DNA of 64,000 bases from Gelidibacter algens (GCF_001678675.1 NZ_LZRN01000020.1:1-64000), one strand, 5' to 3'; positions 46,426-55,500 are shown, numbered from the stretch's first letter. The notes: a model not told the origin generated them from the letters alone. Numbers and translations: made by a program.

Positions 46426-48195
46426 ATGGATAACCCAAATACATATTACCAACAACAATCAGAGCGCTATCAAACTGAGGCAAGCGCCTTATATAAACAA
46501 ATGACACTTTTCAGTACCCTACGTATTTTGGTGTTTTTGTTGACGGCTTTTGGTGTTTACATGACCTACTCCAACTGGCAATTGGCCGCAGGCATCGCTA
46601 TTGCCGGCCTCTTGATTTTTATAGTTCTATTATCTAAACACACAGATATTAAGGCCCAAAGACAGTTAAAAATAGCCTTGACAGATATCAATAAAACAGA
46701 ACTTGAAATCAGTAAAGGTAATTTTCACGACAGAGATCAAGGTCTGTCATTTCAAGACCCTCTACATTTTTACAGTCTGGACATCGATTTATTTGGCCGA
46801 GGTTCATTCTTTCAATTTATCAACAGAACTGTCATTAAAGAAGGCACACAGCAATTAGCAGCCGAATTAAAGGCAAATAACGTAAATGACATTGAACAAC
46901 GTCAAGAGGCTATAAAAGAACTCGCTTCAAAACCCGAATGGCGACAGTTATATTCTGCCACAGCAAGTTTGATAACCGTGGAAACTTCGGCACATGCAAT
47001 TATCAGTTGGTTAAAGGACCACAAATCCTTTTTACCTAAAACGATGCAGTGGATCCCAACGATCTATGTTGTGGGGTCAGTCATCCTATTGTCAATGTTT
47101 TTTTTGAAAGTATTAAGTGTGGACTTCTTAGGATATTGGTTATTTGTAGGTTTGGCAATTACTGCGATTTATCTCAAAAAAATCAACGTATTGGCCTATC
47201 ATACAGAAAAAATAAAGGACACTTTTAAGCAATATGCCCTACTGCTCGATCAAATTGAAAATGAAAACTTCACATCTGACGTATTGGTTGATAAGCAAAA
47301 GCAAATTAAGTCAGAATCAGAAGCGGCTTCAATAATTTTTAACAAATTGTCCAAAGTTATGGATGCTTTAGATAATAGAAATAATTTTATTTCAGCCATC
47401 TTTGGAAACGGCTATTTCCTTACAGACTTAAAAAACAGCTATAAAGTAGAACAATGGCTTGCAGATTATAAAAACAAAGTGGAAGACTGGTTTGAGGTGG
47501 TATCCTTTTTTGATGCTTACAACAGTTTGGGAAATTATGCTTTCAATCACCCGCAGTATGTCTTTCCTCAAGTTACGAATGATAAAGAGGTTATCAAAGC
47601 AAAAGATCTAGGCCATCCGTTATTAAAAGTTGCAAAGCGTGTAGACAATGATTTAACCATTCAAAATGAACAATTCTTCATTGTTACAGGTGCGAATATG
47701 GCCGGAAAAAGTACGTTTTTAAGAACAGTTTCGCTTCATATTGTCATGGCTAATGTTGGTCTGCCGGTTTGTGCTTCTTCTAGCACATACAATCCTGTTA
47801 AGCTGATCACGAGCATGCGCACCAGCGATTCGTTGACGGACGACAGTTCATACTTCTTTTCAGAATTGACGCGCTTAAAATTCATCGTAGACGCCATTCA
47901 GCAAGAACCCTACTTTATTATCCTAGATGAAATTCTGAAAGGCACCAACAGTACAGATAAAGCCATTGGATCACGCAAATTTGTGGAAAAACTAGTGGCT
48001 TCTGATGCCACAGGAATTATCGCTACCCATGATTTAAGTTTGTGTGATATAGAAAAAGAACTAGCAGAAGTAAAGAACTACTATTTTGACGCTGAAATCA
48101 TCGATGACGAATTGCATTTTGATTACACCTTCAAGACCGGCGTGTGCAAGAATATGAATGCTAGTTTCCTATTGAAGAAGATGGAGATTATCTAA
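46426..48195 (+). CDS. Membrane-anchored MutS-like ATPase
   Basis: A 589-residue protein with four predicted transmembrane segments in two pairs (about residues 32-47 and 52-70, then about 206-227 and 231-249). A C-terminal MutS-type ATPase follows: Walker A GANMAGKSTFLRTVS, then SSYFFSELTRLKF, Walker B YFIILDEILKGTNSTDKAIG and ATHDLSLC. The mismatch-recognition and connector domains of true MutS are absent. It belongs to a Bacteroidota 'DNA mismatch repair protein MutS' group whose function has not been shown, and the membrane helices argue against classical mismatch repair. Confidence 0.88.
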   Translation: MDNPNTYYQQQSERYQTEASALYKQMTLFSTLRILVFLLTAFGVYMTYSNWQLAAGIAIAGLLIFIVLLSKHTDIKAQRQLKIALTDINKTELEISKGNFHDRDQGLSFQDPLHFYSLDIDLFGRGSFFQFINRTVIKEGTQQLAAELKANNVNDIEQRQEAIKELASKPEWRQLYSATASLITVETSAHAIISWLKDHKSFLPKTMQWIPTIYVVGSVILLSMFFLKVLSVDFLGYWLFVGLAITAIYLKKINVLAYHTEKIKDTFKQYALLLDQIENENFTSDVLVDKQKQIKSESEAASIIFNKLSKVMDALDNRNNFISAIFGNGYFLTDLKNSYKVEQWLADYKNKVEDWFEVVSFFDAYNSLGNYAFNHPQYVFPQVTNDKEVIKAKDLGHPLLKVAKRVDNDLTIQNEQFFIVTGANMAGKSTFLRTVSLHIVMANVGLPVCASSSTYNPVKLITSMRTSDSLTDDSSYFFSELTRLKFIVDAIQQEPYFIILDEILKGTNSTDKAIGSRKFVEKLVASDATGIIATHDLSLCDIEKELAEVKNYYFDAEIIDDELHFDYTFKTGVCKNMNASFLLKKMEII

Positions 48196-48234
48196 TTCCC
48201 AGACCTATCAGGCAAAAAAAACTAACCCTCAAAT

Positions 48235-48268
48235 AAAAAACCCTCTCTGTTACCAGAAAGGGTTTTTG
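48235..48268. terminator. Bidirectional terminator between the MutS-like gene and rpmA
   Basis: Arms AAAAACCCT and AGGGTTTTT (9 bp) with an interior extension, runs of A and T on the two sides, between convergent stop codons. Confidence 0.8.
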
Positions 48269-48292
48269 AAGTATTAAAAGAATCTGTACAAA

Positions 48293-48553
48293 TTAAACCT
48301 CAAACGGTTCAATTGATACATAAGACTTGTTGTCTCTCTTTTTTGTGAATTTCACTAGACCATCAACTTGCGCATGCAATGTGTGGTCTTTTCCACCATA
48401 CACATTTTCACCTGGGTGATGTGTATAGCCTCTTTGTCTTACGAGGATATTTCCAGCAATAGCAGCTTGACCACCAAAAATCTTCACACCAAGGCGTTTC
48501 GATTCTGAGTCTCTACCGTTTTTAGAACTACCAACTCCTTTTTTATGAGCCAT
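48293..48553 (-). CDS. rpmA: 50S ribosomal protein L27
   Basis: 86 residues, starting [20 protein letters not shown], with [16 protein letters not shown] and [20 protein letters not shown]. Its N terminus reaches the peptidyl-transferase centre. There is no cleavable N-terminal extension of the Firmicutes type. It lies 27 bp downstream of rplU. Confidence 0.98.
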   Translation of the reverse strand: MAHKKGVGSSKNGRDSESKRLGVKIFGGQAAIAGNILVRQRGYTHHPGENVYGGKDHTLHAQVDGLVKFTKKRDNKSYVSIEPFEV

Positions 48554-48580
48554 TGTCTTAAGGTTTTAATTGTTACTATA

Positions 48581-49342
48581 TTATTTTTTGTCTTTCAACA
48601 AAGCTTTAGCTTGTTTCACCCACTCTTCAGTTTCGATCTTCTCACGAGTGATACCATCAATACCTGAAAGTTCGTCTCTATCAGCAGCTTTCAATTTACT
48701 GATTTGCTCATAAGTATAAATACCTACTTCGTTCAAACGCTCTTCGTAAGCCGGGCCAATACCGTTGATTTCTTTCAGATCATCAGCTTCAGCCTTAGTA
48801 GCTGTACCGATGCTGTGAAGTACTTTATCGATGTTCATTTCGATATTTGAATCTTCAGCTCTATGCTCTGCACGAGTTACCAAATTTTCACTGACTTCAA
48901 CTTCTTTTTTAGTTGCTTTTTTAGCTTCTTTTGCTGGAGCAGCTTTGTCAGCCTTAGCTGGTTTAGCTTTTTCAGTTTTTTCAGCTTTTTTAGCTCCTTT
49001 GTTTTCATCTTTGGTCGCTCTTACAGCGCCCGAAGCAACAATGCTTTCAATAACGATTTCAGTCAGAGATTGACGGTGTCCGTTTTTCACACGGTAACCT
49101 TTACGTCTTTTCTTTTTGAAAACGATAACTTTATCACCTTTAAGGTGACTTAAGACTTTTGCTCCTACTTGAGCTCCGTCTATAGCTGGGGCGCCTAAAG
49201 TAATTGTATCACCATCACCAATCAAAAGAACATTATCGAAAGACACTGTCTTTCCTTCTTCTGTTGCTAAACGGTGAACAAACACTTTCTGGTCTTTTAC
49301 AACTTTGAATTGTTGCCCTGCTATCTCTACAATTGCGTACAT
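48581..49342 (-). CDS. rplU: 50S ribosomal protein L21 with long C-terminal extension
   Basis: The first about 104 residues are a normal L21 (MYAIVEIAGQQFKVVKDQKV, FKKKRRKGYRVKNGHRQSLT). Then comes a Lys/Ala/Glu-rich linker (about 110-150), a short polar segment, and a helix-hairpin-helix-like domain at about 188-250 (LKEINGIGPAYEERLNEVGI, LSGIDGITREKIE). At 253 residues it is more than twice the usual length. This fusion is seen in other flavobacteria; the role of the extra domain, which may bind RNA or DNA, is unknown. Confidence 0.95.
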   Translation of the reverse strand: MYAIVEIAGQQFKVVKDQKVFVHRLATEEGKTVSFDNVLLIGDGDTITLGAPAIDGAQVGAKVLSHLKGDKVIVFKKKRRKGYRVKNGHRQSLTEIVIESIVASGAVRATKDENKGAKKAEKTEKAKPAKADKAAPAKEAKKATKKEVEVSENLVTRAEHRAEDSNIEMNIDKVLHSIGTATKAEADDLKEINGIGPAYEERLNEVGIYTYEQISKLKAADRDELSGIDGITREKIETEEWVKQAKALLKDKK

Positions 49343-49381
49343 AGCGTAACGTTTAAATTAGTTAATTTTTATTCTAAAATG

Positions 49382-49397
49382 GGTGCAAATATACACC
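49382..49397 (-). promoter_or_regulatory. -7 box of rplU-rpmA inside an inverted repeat
   Basis: Minus-strand TATATTTG (plus positions 49386-49393), an exact match, flanked by GGTG (49382-49385) and CACC (49394-49397). The box again forms the loop. The rplU ATG lies 43 nt downstream. Confidence 0.6.
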
Positions 49398-49789
49398 TAA
49401 ATAATTAAACTACAAACGTTTTTTACGGTCGGCGGTCAATATTCGTTATTAAATTCAATGAAAGATAGGAGCCATGTTTTTCAACACTTGTGAAACTTGC
49501 ACTAAACCGGCTATGGAAATTAAAAATCTTAGACTTTAAACTGTCCTAAAGAGTTTCTGGATGTTTTTTCTAGGGTGGTCTTCACTTTTGTGTTATATAC
49601 ATCAGAAAATTGGAATATCAGAAGGCATCACGCTAGAGCAGGAATTAAAATTTTTAGATTCCCTAGGGTCTTCTTAGATGAAAGTCGTTGCAAAATTGTT
49701 AAACCTGAACAGGAGCGGATGCTACGACTCCTTAAAAACAAGAACTTTGTTCAAGATTTTTGAAATGATTTATAACAGATGGAATGAAT
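49398..49789. other. Gene-poor stretch with a possible decayed ORF
   Basis: No convincing intact gene. One plus-strand frame from 49561 runs 39 codons to a TAG at 49675-49677 and then continues from an ATG at 49678; the second part reads M-K-V-V-A-K-L-L-N-L-N-R-S-G-C-Y-D-S-L, which faintly resembles the helix-turn-helix start of IS3-type transposase OrfB. This might be a remnant of an insertion sequence, but the match is short and could be chance. Terminal repeats were not found. Confidence 0.3.
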
Positions 49790-50284
49790 TTAATTCAATT
49801 GTTTGTCATTTGACTTATTATCAACTAACTTCTCCTGTTGTCCTACATGATTGCTTTTCTTGAAGATCTGCATACAGGTTAAGGTCAACACAGCTGTTGA
49901 CGCCAAACCTTCTATTAAGATAATAATTATTAATAAGCCTGCACCTTGATTTGTATCATCAAACCATCTTTCTAAAATAGTTTGCGCAAATTCTTTATCT
50001 AGATGGAACATATATATGGCCATGAACACGATAAAGACGCTTGTGGCAATAAAGCCAGTGACCAATCCTGTTTTAAATCCGTCTACGTAAGTAAATTCTG
50101 ATTTGTATTTGAGTTTGTAATACTTGATAGAAAAGTAAATGCCTGCAGCCATGAAGAGTCCATTGGACATACGTAACCAAGCATTATTATGTAAATCAAA
50201 CAATCTTAAAATTAAGAAATAAGCAATTAAACTACCAGCAATAAACAACCCGTATTTCAAGGCTACTGACAAAGATCTGTTCAT
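49790..50284 (-). CDS. DUF4199-like four-helix membrane protein
   Basis: A 164-residue protein with four predicted helices (about 10-27, 37-53, 70-92 and 115-138). FTYVDGFKTGLVTGFIAT resembles the DUF4199 family, common in Bacteroidota and of unknown function. The last 25 residues are polar and charged. Monocistronic by context. Confidence 0.7.
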   Translation of the reverse strand: MNRSLSVALKYGLFIAGSLIAYFLILRLFDLHNNAWLRMSNGLFMAAGIYFSIKYYKLKYKSEFTYVDGFKTGLVTGFIATSVFIVFMAIYMFHLDKEFAQTILERWFDDTNQGAGLLIIIILIEGLASTAVLTLTCMQIFKKSNHVGQQEKLVDNKSNDKQLN

Positions 50285-50396
50285 GTATATTGTGTTTTTA
50301 AACTTTTAGAATCTTAAAATTCGTAAAAAAATCTCTATTAAACCAATTTTTAAGATTTATTTTCAGGCCACGTGCCTTATTGGCATAATGATTTAT

Positions 50397-50404
50397 TATT
50401 TTCG
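50397..50404 (+). promoter_or_regulatory. Possible -7 box of the M16 peptidase operon
   Basis: TATTTTCG, one mismatch to TAnnTTTG, 72 nt before the ATG. No clear -33 element, so the call is weak. Confidence 0.3.
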
Positions 50405-50476
50405 TGAACAGCTGTAACAAATGTAAAATAAATACTACTTACAGTGTAAAATAACTAATATTTAAAATAAAACACT

Positions 50477-51796
50477 ATGAAAAAATGTTTATTCTGTTTG
50501 GCCTCCTTGTTGCTATTTGGCGTTATAGCCCATGCACAACAGGTCGAATTTGAGGAGTTTGATTTAGATAACGGGCTGCACGTTATTCTTCATCAAGACA
50601 ATTCAGCTCCGGTAGTAATCACCTCAGTTATGTATGATGTAGGCGGAAAAGATTACGAACCTTCACGCACTGGTTTTGCCCATTTTTTTGAGCATCTCTT
50701 ATTTGAAGGCACTAAAAATATTGCTCGTGGCGAATGGTTCAACGTAGTTTCTTCAAACGGAGGCACCAATAATGCCAATACATCTTTGGACAGAACTTAC
50801 TATTATGAGATTTTCCCTTCAAACAATTTAGAATTAGGATTATGGATGGAGTCTGAGCGTTTAATGCACCCAATCATCAACCAAATAGGTGTGGATACTC
50901 AAAATGAAGTTGTTAAGGAAGAAAAAAGATTGCGTTACGACAATGCGCCTTACGGTGGATTTTTAGGTGCTATTGGAGAGAACTTATTTAAAGTGCATCC
51001 TTACAAAGAGAAAAACATTGGTGAAATGGAACACTTGGATGCTGCTACTTTAGAAGAATTTCAGGCCTATTTCAAAAAATATTATGTGCCAAATAACGCC
51101 GTATTAGTTGTTGCTGGTGATATAGACAAAGCTGAGGCAAAAAAAATGATCAAAGATTATTTTGGTCCTATCCCAAAAGGAGCTGAAGTGGTGAGAAATT
51201 TTCCAAAGGAAACCCCAATCACAGAAACCATTGAAGCAAAAGCGTACGATAACAACATTCAAATTCCTGCAGTTATTGCTGCGTATCGCACTCCAGGATT
51301 TAAAGAACGTGAATCTTATATCTTGGATATGATTTCTAGTTATTTAAGTGGTGGAAAAAGCTCTGTACTTTACAAAAAATTGGTAGATGAGCAAAAAATG
51401 GCACTTCAAGCACAAGCTATCAACGTAGCTCAAATGGATTATAGCGTTTTTGCAATTTTAGCGTTGCCTTTGGGCGATGTCACATTGGACACTTTATTGA
51501 GCGAAATGGATGAGGAAATTGCAAAACTTCAAAACAAATTGATTTCTGAAAGAGATTACCAAAAACTTAAAAATCAATTTGAGAATCAATATGTCAACTC
51601 CAATTCAAGTGTTGAGGGGATTGCTGAAAACTTGGCAACCAATTATTTGCTAAAAGATGATGTTAATCTCATCAATACTGAAATTGACATCTATCGCTCA
51701 ATCACAAGAGAAGAAATTAGAGATGTTGCTAAAAAATATTTGAGTCCAAACCAACGTCTAGAACTTGACTATCTTCCAAAAAAAGATAACCAATAA
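50477..51796 (+). CDS. M16 family zinc peptidase, catalytic subunit
   Basis: A 439-residue exported protease. Signal peptide ends A-H-A-Q. The inverted zinc motif HxxEH is seen in GFAHFFEHLLFEGT, and the third ligand Glu lies in TQNEVVKEEKRLR. Length fits a single M16B unit. The next gene encodes a longer M16 protein without the zinc motif; in this family such pairs form active/inactive heterodimers. The periplasmic substrate is unknown. Confidence 0.93.
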   Translation: MKKCLFCLASLLLFGVIAHAQQVEFEEFDLDNGLHVILHQDNSAPVVITSVMYDVGGKDYEPSRTGFAHFFEHLLFEGTKNIARGEWFNVVSSNGGTNNANTSLDRTYYYEIFPSNNLELGLWMESERLMHPIINQIGVDTQNEVVKEEKRLRYDNAPYGGFLGAIGENLFKVHPYKEKNIGEMEHLDAATLEEFQAYFKKYYVPNNAVLVVAGDIDKAEAKKMIKDYFGPIPKGAEVVRNFPKETPITETIEAKAYDNNIQIPAVIAAYRTPGFKERESYILDMISSYLSGGKSSVLYKKLVDEQKMALQAQAINVAQMDYSVFAILALPLGDVTLDTLLSEMDEEIAKLQNKLISERDYQKLKNQFENQYVNSNSSVEGIAENLATNYLLKDDVNLINTEIDIYRSITREEIRDVAKKYLSPNQRLELDYLPKKDNQ

Positions 51797-51824
51797 TCAA
51801 AATCTAAAACAAACATCATATCAT

Positions 51825-53900
51825 ATGAAAATTTACATATCAGCATTTTTAATGGTATTTTTTATGGCCTTTTCTGCCCATGCACAAATTGACCGTTCAA
51901 AACAACCTCAACCCGGACCTGCTCCAAAGATTGATTTAAAATCACCTCAAGAATTCACCCTTAAAAATGGGATGAAGGTAATGGTTGTAGAAAACCATAA
52001 ACTCCCTAGAGTTTCCTTTAACCTAACTATTGACAATAAACCAGAAACCGAAGGTGCCATTGCTGGCGTTGCAACTTTGGTCGGTGCTATGATGGGTAAC
52101 GGAACAACGTCTGTCCCTAAAGACAAGTTTAACGAAGAAATCGATTTCTTGGGCGCGAGTTTGAACTTTGGCTCTTCGGGAGCTTATGCAACAACTCTTT
52201 CTCAATATTCTGATCGCATTTTAGAGTTAATGGCAGATGCAACCATTCACCCATTATTGGTTGAAGAGGAGTTCAACAAAGAAAAAGATAGACTTATTGA
52301 AGGTTTAAAAACACAAGAGAAGAGTGTTGATGCCGTTGCTGGACGCGTAGGAAGCGCCCTGTCTTATGGCGTAAAACATCCTTATGGTGAATTTGTTTCT
52401 ACTGAGTCTGTAAACACTATTGCTTATAAAGATATCTCAGCATTTTATGAAGAGAGCTTCAATCCTAATAATGCCTATTTGGTAGTTATTGGCGATGTTG
52501 ATTTCAAAAAAATCAAATCTCAAATCGAGAAACGTTTTGGAAAATGGACAAAATCTATAGATATCCAATCTACCGTGCCAGAAGCAACGCCAAATGTACA
52601 ATACACTCAAATTAATTTTGTGGATATGCCAAATGCAGTCCAATCAAACATTTCATTGACCAACAATGTCGAATTGAAAATGAATGATCCAGATTATCAC
52701 GCTGTTTTGATCGCCAATAAAATTTTGGGTGGTGGTTTCAATAGCTACCTCAACATGAATTTGCGCGAAAAACATGCGTATACTTATGGCGCTCGCTCTG
52801 GTGTAGATGCTGACAAGTATGTTGGTCGTTTTACTGCAAGTACAGCGGTAAGAAATATGGTTACTGACAGTGCCGTGGTTCAAACTTTAAAGGAAATTAA
52901 CCGTATCAAATCAGAACCTGTAGAAGCTGAAGCCCTTAGAAACGCAAAAGCAAAATATGTAGGTGATTTTGTATTGGCTTTAGAAAGCCCGCAAACGGTT
53001 GCAAGATATGCCTTGAATATCAAATTGAACAACTTGCCAAAAGACTTCTATGAAACCTTTTTGCAAAAGATAAATGCCGTGACTGCTGCAGATGTGACGC
53101 GTGTTGCCAATACATATTTCAAACCAGAAAATGCACGTATTGTTGTGGTAGGTAAAGGGGCTGATGTTTTAGAAAACCTTGAAAAAACAGGAATTCCGAT
53201 TATGTACTTTGATACGTATGCAAATCCGGTTGCCAAACCTGAATTTTCAAAACCAATCCCAGCCGGAGTAACCGCAAAAACGGTCATGGACTCCTATTTT
53301 AAAGCCGTTGGCGGAAAAGACAAAGCCGAAAATGTAAAATCAGTTTGGACGTCCGCTAATGTGACTATTGAAGGAATGCCTTTTTCTCCTATGGGCGAAA
53401 TGAAAGCTATGGCACCAAACAAAACTTCTATGGAAATGTCTATTGAAGGAATGGGCGTGGTGATGAAACAAAAGTTTGACGGTACAACGGGATATATAGA
53501 ACAACAAGGCGCGAAGAAAGACCTTACCGTTGATCAAATTGCAGACCAAAAAGCTCAAAATTCCATCTTTCCGGAACTTTATTACGAGCCAGGCGCATTG
53601 TCTTTAGAAAGCGTTACCAGTATTGAAGGAAGTGATGTTTATAAAGTAAAAGTTTCTGCAGATGACAAAGATTCTTTCCGCTATTACGATGTAGAGTCAG
53701 GTCTTTTGAAAAGAGTTGAGAAAACAATGGAAGTACAAGGACAATCAATGACAACTGTTGAAGATTATGGAAATTATTCACCTGTAAAAGAGGTGTTGTA
53801 TCCTTACAGCATGTCTGTAACCACAGGACCACAAGTTGTTAAAATGAACGTGACCAATGTTAAGGTTAATGAAGGTGTTACTGAAGCAGATTTCAAATAA
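51825..53900 (+). CDS. M16 family protein, non-catalytic partner, with extra C-terminal domain
   Basis: A 691-residue exported protein (signal peptide ends A-H-A-Q; start at the ATG at 51825, 28 bp after the preceding stop). The M16 fold covers about residues 25-475, but at the site of HxxEH the sequence is VATLVGAMMGNGTTS, so the zinc ligands are missing. The substrate-binding Arg/Tyr segment (MNLREKHAYTYGARSG) is kept, as is normal in the inactive subunit of M16B pairs. Residues about 490-691 form an additional domain of the outer-membrane-lipoprotein-sorting type seen fused to M16 proteins in Bacteroidota. Confidence 0.9.
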   Translation: MKIYISAFLMVFFMAFSAHAQIDRSKQPQPGPAPKIDLKSPQEFTLKNGMKVMVVENHKLPRVSFNLTIDNKPETEGAIAGVATLVGAMMGNGTTSVPKDKFNEEIDFLGASLNFGSSGAYATTLSQYSDRILELMADATIHPLLVEEEFNKEKDRLIEGLKTQEKSVDAVAGRVGSALSYGVKHPYGEFVSTESVNTIAYKDISAFYEESFNPNNAYLVVIGDVDFKKIKSQIEKRFGKWTKSIDIQSTVPEATPNVQYTQINFVDMPNAVQSNISLTNNVELKMNDPDYHAVLIANKILGGGFNSYLNMNLREKHAYTYGARSGVDADKYVGRFTASTAVRNMVTDSAVVQTLKEINRIKSEPVEAEALRNAKAKYVGDFVLALESPQTVARYALNIKLNNLPKDFYETFLQKINAVTAADVTRVANTYFKPENARIVVVGKGADVLENLEKTGIPIMYFDTYANPVAKPEFSKPIPAGVTAKTVMDSYFKAVGGKDKAENVKSVWTSANVTIEGMPFSPMGEMKAMAPNKTSMEMSIEGMGVVMKQKFDGTTGYIEQQGAKKDLTVDQIADQKAQNSIFPELYYEPGALSLESVTSIEGSDVYKVKVSADDKDSFRYYDVESGLLKRVEKTMEVQGQSMTTVEDYGNYSPVKEVLYPYSMSVTTGPQVVKMNVTNVKVNEGVTEADFK

Positions 53901-53921
53901 CACATAAGTAATACATGATAG

Positions 53922-53955
53922 AAAAGTCTGAAGCCTAAAACTTCAGACTTTTTTT
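53922..53955. terminator. Strong bidirectional terminator
   Basis: Perfect 12-bp stem AAAAGTCTGAAG/CTTCAGACTTTT with a 7-nt loop and flanking A and T runs, between the M16 gene and the EamA gene, abutting the latter's stop codon. Confidence 0.92.
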
Positions 53956-54832
53956 ATGTTTTACGTTTGTGTGATAAAAATACGCCTATCAGGATAACAA
54001 AGGCCGCCAACCCCTGCCAGGCACTAAATCCTTCCCCATCCAATACACCCCACATGAGGGCAACTAAAGGCATTAGATAAGTTACAGACGAAGCAAAAAC
54101 AGGTGTTGACATTTGAATCAAACTATTGAACAACACTTTTGACAGCGCTGTTCCAAATAAAGAGAGGATGCCAACATAAAGTAATGCCATTTTAAAATTA
54201 GGCGCTGTATAGGTCGTTTCGGTAAAGAATCCTGACCATAAAAGAACCACGAGTGCGGGAATAAAAATTCCGACATAATTACCCACTGCTATATGCAACG
54301 GTTTTACGTTTTGAAGGTAGCGTTTTATAATATTTACGTTGGCAGCATACATCACAGTGGAGAGTATTACAAACAGTGCATACAGATAATTTTGATTAGG
54401 ATTGAGTTCTGCCCCTTTTAAAATCAGCAATGCCGTTCCTATAAAACCAACGATCACTCCAACTATTTGACGTTTGGTTGAAGCAATACCAAAAACTGCA
54501 AATCCCATTAATACCGTATTTAAAGGCACTAAAGAATTGAGTATGGAAGCCACTGAGCTGTCAATCTCAGTTTCTGCAATGGCAAAGAAAAAAGCGGGAA
54601 AAAAAGAGCCTAAAAATCCAGACAAAATCAACCACTTCCATTGGCGCTTATCAATACTCTTTACCGCCTTAATGCCAACACTAAAAAGAAATAGACCTGT
54701 CAAAACAGTTCTCAATGCACCCAATTGATAGGGGGTTATGCCTAGTAGCGCTTTTTTCATCAATATAAATGAGCTCCCCCAAATAACTGCAAGCACTATA
54801 AGATAAACCCATTTAATATGTATACCTTTCAT
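53954..54832 (-). CDS. EamA/DMT superfamily permease
   Basis: A 292-residue membrane protein with ten predicted helices in two EamA repeats. VIWGSSFILMKKALLGITP is the typical first-repeat motif. Drug/metabolite transporter family members export or import small metabolites; substrate unknown. Confidence 0.9.
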   Translation of the reverse strand: MKGIHIKWVYLIVLAVIWGSSFILMKKALLGITPYQLGALRTVLTGLFLFSVGIKAVKSIDKRQWKWLILSGFLGSFFPAFFFAIAETEIDSSVASILNSLVPLNTVLMGFAVFGIASTKRQIVGVIVGFIGTALLILKGAELNPNQNYLYALFVILSTVMYAANVNIIKRYLQNVKPLHIAVGNYVGIFIPALVVLLWSGFFTETTYTAPNFKMALLYVGILSLFGTALSKVLFNSLIQMSTPVFASSVTYLMPLVALMWGVLDGEGFSAWQGLAAFVILIGVFLSHKRKT

Positions 54833-54952
54833 TGATTAAATGTCTGAAGTAAAAATTTTAATTGGTGCAAAAAACGTGATAATTTCTTAATTTTGTTTTT
54901 TATAGCCATTCTAAAAAACTATAATTCAATCAGAATTCTAATTTCTATAACT

Positions 54953-55405
54953 ATGAAAACATTAAAAACACTTGCCTTGCTTACAACCTTGGCATTATTT
55001 ACAGTGAGCTGCAATAATAATGCGACCCCAGAAGTAAAAACAGTGGAGATGGAACAGCCAGAATTGTCCTCTGAAAAACAATTGGATCCCAATGCTACGT
55101 ATGCAAAAGCAGAATTTGGTATCGAAGGAATGACCTGCGCCATGGGTTGTGCCAAAACTATTGAAAAGAAAATTGCCAGAATGGAAGGGGTAAAATCAGC
55201 TACGGTTGATTTTGACAACCGTTTGGCTATGGTGGAATATGACAACGCAAAAGTGACACCATCATCTCTAGAAGAGGCGGTAGTATCTGTTGCAGACACT
55301 TACAGTGTGAAAGACATGAAAACTGTTGATGCTTTTTCTACAGAACAGGCCTGTGCTGCCGACTGTAAAATGGCATGTTGCTCAGACAAAAAAAGTGGAG
55401 ATTAA
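54953..55405 (+). CDS. Heavy-metal-associated (HMA) domain lipoprotein, shortened by a stop codon
   Basis: A 150-residue lipoprotein: the ATG at 54953 puts the lipobox T-V-S-C at Cys20. The HMA fold covers about residues 52-122 (GIEGMTCAMGCAKTIEKKIA, SATVDFDNRLAMVEYD). The metal motif has Cys62 and Cys66, spaced C-x3-C rather than the usual C-x2-C. The protein ends in a Cys-rich tail (AFSTEQACAADCKMACCSDK). A TAA stop follows, and the same frame then continues for 23 more codons with a second copy of the Cys-rich motif (see next entry). It probably binds copper or a related metal in the periplasm. Confidence 0.88.
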   Translation: MKTLKTLALLTTLALFTVSCNNNATPEVKTVEMEQPELSSEKQLDPNATYAKAEFGIEGMTCAMGCAKTIEKKIARMEGVKSATVDFDNRLAMVEYDNAKVTPSSLEEAVVSVADTYSVKDMKTVDAFSTEQACAADCKMACCSDKKSGD

Positions 55406-55477
55406 GCTTTTACCGAAAAAAAAGTATGCTCTGACGATTGTAAAAAAGAATGTTGCGCTAAAAAAGGCAAAGCATAG
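55403..55477 (+). other. In-frame continuation of the HMA gene after a TAA stop
   Basis: Immediately after the TAA (55403-55405), the same frame reads AFTEKKVCSDDCKKECCAKK, then G-K-A and TAG. It repeats the last Cys-rich module of the upstream protein (A-F-x-x-x-x-x-C-x-x-D-C-K-x-x-C-C). This indicates a single nonsense change that shortened an originally longer protein, or readthrough. Confidence 0.8.
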
Positions 55478-55500
55478 GCATCTTACAAAAGATATTTATA

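Noticed and set aside
51765-51824. N-terminal extension of the second M16 protein starting at TTG
   Set aside because: It would overlap the first M16 gene, is not signal-peptide-like, and the ATG at 51825 gives a clean signal peptide.
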